From: Geminicoccaceae bacterium
Lineage (GTDB): Bacteria; Pseudomonadota; Alphaproteobacteria; Geminicoccales; Geminicoccaceae
Direction of reading: 5' to 3'
NCBI GenBank assembly: GCA_028279345.1
Contig: JANQNY010000076.1
Span: 1 to 64,000 of the forward strand
DNA length: 64,000 nucleotides
A program made the translations under genes and the position numbers. The notes beneath the pieces are model-generated. The model was not told the DNA's origin. It ran no database searches and saw only the letters and a list, made by a program, of their open reading frames with translations. Positions within the stretch are counted from its first letter, which is position 1. Each line of letters starts with the position of its first letter. This document shows positions 1 to 6,023 of the stretch, in pieces.

Positions 1-2
1 GC

Positions 3-392
3 GGCGGCACGACGGGGGGCTGGCGTCGTGCCCTCGTGGAGACACCCTTGCGCATTCCCGCACTCCTCGGCTTCCAGGCTGCCGCCATCGCGTGCAGCAT
101 CGCGCTCCTTGCGTTCGTGCCGAGCGGCCAGCCCACGGCGCCTCCCTACGCGTTGCTTGCCACCGAGAGCGAGGTGACGCCTGGGCCCAGCTGGCGGGTA
201 CGTCTTGCGCCTGATGCGACCGAGCCCGCGATCCGACGCTTGCTGTTGCGTGAGAGGCTCAGCATTGTCGGCGGGCCGACGGAGACCGGCGTGTATACCC
301 TTGTTGCCCAGGACGCGGACGTGTCGCCAGCTGAGGTCACTGAGCGCTTGCTACGTGCGGAACTGATCGCCTTCGCCGTGCACCAGCCGTGA
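3..392 (+). CDS. C-terminal part of an anti-sigma-factor-like membrane protein (5' end outside window)
   Basis: The frame is open to the left edge, so the gene starts upstream; the first internal start would be GTG at 36. The visible part has a short W-R-R cytoplasmic stretch, one hydrophobic segment (about residues 10-30 from the GTG) and a periplasmic domain. That domain has the pattern RVRLAPDATEPAIRRLL followed by IVGGPTETGVYTL, which I recognise from the periplasmic part of proteobacterial transmembrane anti-sigma factors; the zinc-finger cytoplasmic half would lie upstream. Its stop overlaps the GTG of the following subtilase gene (GTGA), so the two are translationally coupled. This suggests an envelope-stress sigma/anti-sigma/protease unit. 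The function is inferred from a fragment. Confidence 0.55.
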   Translation, partial: GGTTGGWRRALVETPLRIPALLGFQAAAIACSIALLAFVPSGQPTAPPYALLATESEVTPGPSWRVRLAPDATEPAIRRLLLRERLSIVGGPTETGVYTLVAQDADVSPAEVTERLLRAELIAFAVHQP

Positions 393-1609
393 GGCAAGGC
401 TTGGTACCTACGGCGATCTGTCTCGCGGCACTCGCGCTTGCTGCCTGCGCGCCGCGGGCCGAAGCACCCGTGCCGTCGGCCGTAGTGCCGGTGGCTCTCG
501 ACCTGGAGGCTGCAGAGCGCCTGGTCATCATGGTCCCCGAGGAAGACCCGATCGAGCGCCGCCGCCTCATCGAGGCCATCGCCCGCGACCACCCGATCAC
601 CGTCGTCGAGCGTGGACCCTTCGCCGCCATCGGCATGTACGGCGTCGTCTGCGAGGTCGACGAGGGCCACTCGGTAGCCAATGTCTACGATGAACTGCGC
701 GCTGATCAGCGGATCGCGCTCGTGCAACCGTTGCAGCACTTTCGGCTCCAGCTTCTCCACTACGACGACCAGCTGCTCGACGCGCAGGAGAACCTCCGCG
801 CGATCGATCTCTTGCCGGCGCATGCCGTGGCGCGGGGACGGGGCGTGCGTGTGGCCGTCGTGGACAGTGCCGTGGACAGGACCCACCCTGATCTCGAAGG
901 CGGTATCGCCGAGCGTCGCGATTTCATCGTTCCTTCAGAGGGCGATCGCGTCGCGGAACGGCATGGTACGGCGGTCGCGGGTGTCATCGGCGCCCGCGGA
1001 GGCAACCGCGTGGGCATTGTCGGGGTCGCGCCCGAAGTCGACATCGTCGCGCTGCGCGGCTGCAGCGAGCAGGATCCCGCGGCCATCGGCTGCTCGAGCT
1101 TCACCCTCGGCCGCGCGCTCGACTACGCCATCCTCGCCAGGGTCGACGTCATCAATCTCAGCCTCGAAGGTCCCTTCGATCCCTTGCTTGCGCGCCTTAT
1201 CGAGCGCGCGGTCGCGGAGAACACCATCGTCGTCGCGTCGAAGAGTGCCGCCGGCAGCTTTCCTGCCTCATTGCCCGGCGTCATCGCCGTGGCCGCGAGC
1301 GGCACGCCGATGCAGGCCACGGCGGTCGCAGCACCGGGCAGCGACGTGCTGACCACCGTTCCCGGGGCGGCGTACGATTTTCTTACCGGCAGCTCGCTTG
1401 CGGCAGCGCACGTGACGGGTCTTGCCGCGTTGTTGCGCGAGCTAGATCCGGAACTCGATGCGGCTCGCCTCAATGCCCTCCTGGTGGGCGAGCGCGACGC
1501 GTCCCAGCCGGAGACCGTCGTTGCCGATGTCGACGCCTGCGTCACGGTCCGGGCACTGCTCTCGGACAATGGCAATCCCGCCGCCGAAGAGCTGCACTGC
1601 CGTCGCTGA
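389..1609 (+). CDS. Subtilisin-family (S8) serine peptidase, lipoprotein
   Basis: This 406-residue protein starts at a GTG that overlaps the stop of the anti-sigma-like gene. It has a lipoprotein signal peptide with a lipobox ending at Cys20 (LALAAC). Residues about 35-130 form a propeptide-like region, followed by a subtilase domain. The catalytic triad is visible: Asp159 in VVDSAVD, His192 in RHGTAVAG and Ser336 in TGSSLAAAHVTG (normally GTSMAAPHVAG). The segment that normally carries the oxyanion-hole Asn (AAAGN type) reads VVASKSAAGSFPAS near residues 280-290, with no Asn, so activity may be reduced or altered. It probably acts at the periplasmic face of a membrane, and its coupling to the anti-sigma-like gene suggests a role in the same stress response. 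Confidence 0.85.
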   Translation: MRQGLVPTAICLAALALAACAPRAEAPVPSAVVPVALDLEAAERLVIMVPEEDPIERRRLIEAIARDHPITVVERGPFAAIGMYGVVCEVDEGHSVANVYDELRADQRIALVQPLQHFRLQLLHYDDQLLDAQENLRAIDLLPAHAVARGRGVRVAVVDSAVDRTHPDLEGGIAERRDFIVPSEGDRVAERHGTAVAGVIGARGGNRVGIVGVAPEVDIVALRGCSEQDPAAIGCSSFTLGRALDYAILARVDVINLSLEGPFDPLLARLIERAVAENTIVVASKSAAGSFPASLPGVIAVAASGTPMQATAVAAPGSDVLTTVPGAAYDFLTGSSLAAAHVTGLAALLRELDPELDAARLNALLVGERDASQPETVVADVDACVTVRALLSDNGNPAAEELHCRR

Positions 1610-1622
1610 GGTGCCTGCGCCG

Positions 1623-3146
1623 TCAGGGTGCGTCGCTCTGGGTCGCCGGCTGAGGCGCGCCCGCCCGGCGTGCCTCGGTGACATAGCGGAAGGCGAGGGC
1701 AAGCCAGATCAGGAGCGTGGCAACGCCCAGCACCATGGCGATCGGGCGCTCGAAGAACGCTGTCAGGTCGCCCTGGCTCTTCATCATCGAGACCATGAAG
1801 TTGTCCTCGATCATGGGGCCCAGGACGATCGCCAGGATCGTCGGTGCCACGGGGAAGCCGTTCTCCTCCATCGAGAAGGCCAAGACGCCGAGCGCCAGCA
1901 TCACCCAGATGCCGAAGACCGAGTTGGTCATGGCGAACGCGCCGACCATGCAAAAGAGCAAGATCACCGGCATGAGCATGTTGGTGGGGACCCGCAGCAC
2001 GTAGCTCGAGGTACGGATCGCGACGAGGCCGATCGGCAAGAGCACGATGTTGGCGACGAGGAAGGCGACGAAGACCGCGTAGACCAGGTCGGGCTGCTGC
2101 GTGAACACGAGCGGACCCGGTTGGAGGCCCTTGAGATAGAGGATGCCGATCGCGATCGCGGTGACCGTGTCGCCCGGAATGCCGAAGCAGAGCGCCGGCG
2201 TCCAGGCGCCGGCGACCGCCGCATTGTTGGAGGCGCCCGCCTCGGCGATGCCTTCCGGGTGACCGGTGCCGAAGCGCTCAGGCGTCTTCGAGAAGCGCTT
2301 GGCGACCGCGTAGGAGATCCAGGCAGCGATGTCGGCGCCGGCGCCGGGGAGCGCGCCTACCACCGAACCGAGGGCACTGCCGCGCACGACGTTCCACCGG
2401 TAGCGGCCCAGCACGGTGCCGATCCGCCCGAGCACGTGGCTCAAGGGCCGTCTCGGGGGCAGCTCGCGCGGGCCACCGCGGGTGACGTTGCGCAGGATTT
2501 CCGAGACCGCGAACATGCCGATCATCGCGGGGATGAAGCTCACGCCGTCGAGCAGGTCGACAACACCGAAGGTGTAGCGCGGATAGCCCACCGCGACGTC
2601 GATGCCGATCGTGGCGATGAAGAGCCCGATCAGGAGCGATGCCGCGCTCTTGGCGACACTGCCGCCTGAGATGAGGACCGCGCAGGTGAGACCGATGCAG
2701 GCGATCCAGAAGTACTCGAACGAGCTGAAATTGATGGCGAAGCGGGCGAGTTCCGGGGCAATCGCCATGAGGACGAGGGTGCCGGTGAGGCCGCCGATGA
2801 CGGCCGTGACGAGACTGGTGCCGAGCGCCAGCTCGGCCTCGCCCTGGCGAGTCATCCGGTAGGCCTCGTTGGCGTAGGCTGCGGACGCTGGTGTGCCGGG
2901 GATGCGCAGGAGTGCGCCGGGGATGTCGCCTGCGAAGATGGCGGTGGCGGTCGTCGTGACGATGGCGGCGATGGCCGGCACCGGGTCCATGAAGAAGGTG
3001 ACGGGCACGAGGAGCGCCACCGACATCGTCGCGGTGAGGCCCGGCACGGCGCCGACGAAGGCGCCGTAGATCGCAGCAGCGATGATCACCGAGATTACCT
3101 CGGCGTCGAACACCAGCGCGAGGGCGCCCAGGAACGCGTCGAGCAT
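1623..3146 (-). CDS. tctA: Tripartite tricarboxylate transporter large permease, TctA family
   Basis: A 507-residue polytopic membrane protein of the normal TctA length (about 500). It carries the family's N-terminal signature around residues 31-58 (VGAVPGLTATMS, then LLVPVTFFMDP) and the FAGDIPGALLRIPGTPAS motif at residues 71-88. About a dozen hydrophobic segments follow. It is the last gene of a minus-strand tctC-tctB-tctA operon: the tctB stop codon directly abuts its ATG, so translation is likely coupled. It would form the ion-driven channel subunit of a tripartite carboxylate importer in the inner membrane. The substrate cannot be read from the sequence, because TctC receptors bind many mono-, di- and tricarboxylates. 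Confidence 0.93.
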   Translation of the reverse strand: MLDAFLGALALVFDAEVISVIIAAAIYGAFVGAVPGLTATMSVALLVPVTFFMDPVPAIAAIVTTTATAIFAGDIPGALLRIPGTPASAAYANEAYRMTRQGEAELALGTSLVTAVIGGLTGTLVLMAIAPELARFAINFSSFEYFWIACIGLTCAVLISGGSVAKSAASLLIGLFIATIGIDVAVGYPRYTFGVVDLLDGVSFIPAMIGMFAVSEILRNVTRGGPRELPPRRPLSHVLGRIGTVLGRYRWNVVRGSALGSVVGALPGAGADIAAWISYAVAKRFSKTPERFGTGHPEGIAEAGASNNAAVAGAWTPALCFGIPGDTVTAIAIGILYLKGLQPGPLVFTQQPDLVYAVFVAFLVANIVLLPIGLVAIRTSSYVLRVPTNMLMPVILLFCMVGAFAMTNSVFGIWVMLALGVLAFSMEENGFPVAPTILAIVLGPMIEDNFMVSMMKSQGDLTAFFERPIAMVLGVATLLIWLALAFRYVTEARRAGAPQPATQSDAP

Positions 3147-3629
3147 CTACCAGGCCACCGGTTCGAGCACGCCCCAGGGCAGCGGCACCCGGAGCCAACC
3201 GTAGAACAGCTCGTGGGTGAGCGCCGTGGCGGCGACGGCGACGAGCAGTGCGGCCAGCGGTCGAACGCGGAGCCGCAGGAGCAGCACGAGCAGGCTTAGG
3301 GCGGCAGCGATGTGGTAGCCCAGCACGCCGAGCGTGAGCCCGAAGCCGAGCACGACCGCGACCACGAGGAGCGCGTTGCCCCACGGTCGGAAGCTGCGCG
3401 CCCAGTCGTCGAGCTCGACCCAAGGCTGTGCCACGCTAGTCCGACGCCGCAGAGCGCTCTGAGCGACCAGGAGGACGCCGCAGACGCCGAGCCCACCACC
3501 GATCACGGTCGGAAAGAGCGCCGGGCCGAACTGCATGCCGCCCAGCGTCGGAAAGGTCTGCGCGTAGGCGACAGCGCCGATCGCAAACAGGATCAGGACG
3601 ACGCCGACGATGCCGTCGTCGAAGCGCAT
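3147..3629 (-). CDS. tctB: Tripartite tricarboxylate transporter small permease, TctB family
   Basis: A 160-residue protein with four predicted transmembrane segments, the size and topology of TctB. The N-terminal pattern (GIVGVVLILFAIGAVAYAQTFP) and the following GPALFPTVIGGGL stretch are typical of the family, where a G-P-x-x-FP motif follows the first helix. It lies between tctC and tctA on the minus strand; its TAG stop abuts the tctA ATG. A strong stem-loop separates it from tctC, which could make the receptor more abundant than the membrane subunits. Its exact role in the complex is poorly defined for the whole family. Confidence 0.88.
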   Translation of the reverse strand: MRFDDGIVGVVLILFAIGAVAYAQTFPTLGGMQFGPALFPTVIGGGLGVCGVLLVAQSALRRRTSVAQPWVELDDWARSFRPWGNALLVVAVVLGFGLTLGVLGYHIAAALSLLVLLLRLRVRPLAALLVAVAATALTHELFYGWLRVPLPWGVLEPVAW

Positions 3630-3646
3630 GGCGGTTGCTCCCCGCG

Positions 3647-3672
3647 CGGATCGGGGCGAATGCCCCGATCCG
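3647..3672 (-). promoter_or_regulatory. Stem-loop between tctC and tctB
   Basis: A perfect inverted repeat: an 11-bp stem CGGATCGGGGC / GCCCCGATCCG around a 4-base loop. It lies in the 55-bp gap between the tctC stop and the tctB start. No T-run follows on the transcribed strand, so it is more likely an mRNA-stabilising 3' hairpin for tctC, or a partial attenuator, than a full Rho-independent terminator. Such elements commonly raise binding-protein expression over permease expression. Confidence 0.6.
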
Positions 3673-3684
3673 ACAAGGCTCGGG

Positions 3685-4650
3685 CTATTTCGCGAGCCCG
3701 ATGGCGCTCATGGTGTTGCCGAGATTGGTGTCGGCCTCGGCGATCATCGCCGCGGTATCCGCGCTGTTCATCCACACCACGTCGGCGCCGCGCGACGCCT
3801 TGAAGTCCGCCCATTCCTGGGTCTGGAAGGCCTTCTCGACGGCGGCCTCGTAGGAGCAGCGGATCTCATCGTCCATGCCCTCAGGACCGCTGATGGTGAT
3901 GAAGGCGGCAAGCGTCCAGCCGCTGTCGAGCACCTCGGCACTCGTGGGCACGTCTGGCAGCGCCGCCATCCGCTCATCATGCATGTAGGCGAGCCCCTTG
4001 AGCTCGCCGGCGTCGATGAGCTGCTTCGCCTCCGAAAGCGCCACCGTCACCATGTCGACGCCGCCGGCCATCAGCTCCTGCATGCCGGAGGCTGCCCCAT
4101 CGGAAGGGATCCAGCGCACCGCCTGGGGGTCGAGACCCTCGGCGTTCAGCATGCCGGCGATCGCCAGATGCCAGATGCCGCCTTGCGCCGTGCCGGAGGC
4201 GGTGAGGTCGCCGGGGTTCTCCTTGACGTAGACCATCAGCTCATCGAGCGAACTGAACTCGCTGTCCGCGGCGACGGTGACGCTCGCCGGCACGATGTCG
4301 ACGAGGGCGATGGGCGTGATGTTCTCGTAGGAGAGTTCGGTGAGGCCGACATGGCGCATCATCGCGATCTCGACCGTGGCGGCACCGACCGTGTAGCCGT
4401 CGGGCTCGGCCGTGGCGATGGCGGTGTGGCCGACCACGCCGTTGCCACCGGTGCGGTTAACGACGTTGAACGGCACACCGAACTCCTGCTCGAGCAGGCT
4501 CGCGAGCATGCGCGAGTTGGCGTCGGTGCCGCCCCCGGCACCCCAGGGTACAATGTAGGTCACGGCCCGCTCCGGCTGCCAGTCGCAGGCGGCGAAGGCG
4601 GACGTGGTGGTGAACAGCGCAGCGGCGGTTGCCAAGGCGAACGACTTCAT
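3685..4650 (-). CDS. tctC: TctC/Bug-family periplasmic solute receptor of the tripartite transporter
   Basis: A 321-residue protein with a Sec signal peptide (MKSFALATAAALFTTTSAFA, cleavage near residue 20). The mature start has the Bug-family pattern VTYIVPWGAGGGTDANSR, then FNVVNRTGGNG-VVGH, the two loops that line the carboxylate pocket. Length matches the family. The ATG is preceded by a strong Shine-Dalgarno (AGGGAGG about 5 bases upstream on the minus strand). It is the first gene of tctCBA and is divergent from the Leu-type binding protein, with 194 bp between them for both promoters. It captures a carboxylated solute in the periplasm and delivers it to TctAB. Confidence 0.92.
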   Translation of the reverse strand: MKSFALATAAALFTTTSAFAACDWQPERAVTYIVPWGAGGGTDANSRMLASLLEQEFGVPFNVVNRTGGNGVVGHTAIATAEPDGYTVGAATVEIAMMRHVGLTELSYENITPIALVDIVPASVTVAADSEFSSLDELMVYVKENPGDLTASGTAQGGIWHLAIAGMLNAEGLDPQAVRWIPSDGAASGMQELMAGGVDMVTVALSEAKQLIDAGELKGLAYMHDERMAALPDVPTSAEVLDSGWTLAAFITISGPEGMDDEIRCSYEAAVEKAFQTQEWADFKASRGADVVWMNSADTAAMIAEADTNLGNTMSAIGLAK

Positions 4651-4844
4651 ACTTACCTCCCTAAGGTGCGCCCCGTTCGGCGCGGTCGGGAAGCTCGCAC
4701 CGCCGCTGCCGCTTGCAAAGCCCTAAGTCCGAAGCGCGGCTGTGCCGCCTGTTCATGCCTTTGAGATGTGCAATCGCGGTTGCCGTGGGCAGCGAACGTC
4801 CATACGACCGAAGAGCCGTGCAATAAGCAGGGAGAGCAGAAGGA

Positions 4845-6008
4845 ATGGCGCTGGGGCGCCTCATAGCGGCCATAGCGGGTTTCTGGCTGGTGGCAGCACC
4901 GGCGTGGGCGCGCGACGACGCCGGCGTGCTCGAGGACCGGATCGTGTTCGGCCAGTCGGCGGCCTTTCGTGGTCCGGCCGCGGCGCTCGGTGTCGGCATG
5001 CGCGAGGGGATCCTGGCGGCCTTCACCGAGGCCAATCGCCAGGGCGGCGTGAACGGCAGGCGCCTCGAGCTGGTCGACTACGATGATGGCTACGAGCCGG
5101 ACCAGGCGATCGCCAATGTGCGGCGCCTGCTCGACGAGCACGGCGTCTTTGCGCTCATCGGCGAGGTCGGCACGCCCACCTCGAAGGCCGTGCTGCCGAT
5201 CGCGCGCGAGCGGGGCGTGCCGTTCCTGGGGCCCTTCACCGGCGCCGAGTTCCTGCGCGATCCGGCAAACACCAACGTCGTCAACGTACGCGCTTCCTAC
5301 CAGGAGGAGGCAGAGGCTTGGGTCGACTACCTGACGCGTGTGCTCGGCTTTGCCAGGATTGCGGTGCTCTATCAGGACGACTCCTACGGTCTCGCCGGTC
5401 TCGAGGCGGTCCAGATCGCGCTTGCCGCCCGCGATCTGGAACTGGTCGCAGAGGGTACGTTCAAGCGCAACACGACGGCGGTGAAGCGGGCACTCTTGAC
5501 GATCAAGCGGGCGGAGCCCGAGGCCGTCGTCATGTTCGGCACCTACGAGCCAATCGCAGCCTTCATCAGGCTCGCGGACCAGGTGGGCCTCGACGCGGTG
5601 TTCGTGAACAGCTCATTCGTTGGCAGCACCGCCTTGAGCAACGCGCTCGGCGCGCTCGGCGAGGGGGTCATCGTCAGCCAGGTGGTGCCGCTGCCGACGG
5701 ATACGAGTGTGCCGCTCGTCGCCCGATACCAGCAGGCGCTCCGCGCCGTAGCGCCCGATGCGGCGCCCGGCTTCGTCTCCCTCGAGGGCTACATCGTCGG
5801 CCGCCTCGTGATCGCGGCACTCGAGCAGCTTGGCGACCCGGTGACACGCGCCGGCCTTCTCGACACGATCGCGGCGGTCGGTGCGTTCGACATCGACGGT
5901 CTGAAGCTCGACTACGGCGAGGACGACAACCAGGGCATGCACCAGGTCTTTTTGACGGTCATCGACGAGGCTGGCGACTACCGAGCGCTCGGCGGGCCCG
6001 AGGGTTAG
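4845..6008 (+). CDS. Leu/Ile/Val-type periplasmic binding protein (Peripla_BP_6), stand-alone
   Basis: A 387-residue protein with a signal peptide (cleavage near residue 22, PAWA|R) and a type-1 periplasmic-binding fold: IVFGQSAAFRGPAAALG at the start of the mature part, then LIGEVGTPTSKAVLPIARERGVPFLGP, YQDDSYGLAGLEA and the hinge region typical of branched-chain amino acid receptors. No permease or ATPase genes accompany it. Instead it ends 15 bp before a receptor adenylate cyclase, with which it is surely co-transcribed. I infer that it is the ligand-binding partner of that cyclase's periplasmic domain, in the manner of TorT with TorS or LuxP with LuxQ, rather than part of an importer. Confidence 0.88.
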   Translation: MALGRLIAAIAGFWLVAAPAWARDDAGVLEDRIVFGQSAAFRGPAAALGVGMREGILAAFTEANRQGGVNGRRLELVDYDDGYEPDQAIANVRRLLDEHGVFALIGEVGTPTSKAVLPIARERGVPFLGPFTGAEFLRDPANTNVVNVRASYQEEAEAWVDYLTRVLGFARIAVLYQDDSYGLAGLEAVQIALAARDLELVAEGTFKRNTTAVKRALLTIKRAEPEAVVMFGTYEPIAAFIRLADQVGLDAVFVNSSFVGSTALSNALGALGEGVIVSQVVPLPTDTSVPLVARYQQALRAVAPDAAPGFVSLEGYIVGRLVIAALEQLGDPVTRAGLLDTIAAVGAFDIDGLKLDYGEDDNQGMHQVFLTVIDEAGDYRALGGPEG

Positions 6009-6023
6009 CTTGCCGCCAGGGGG

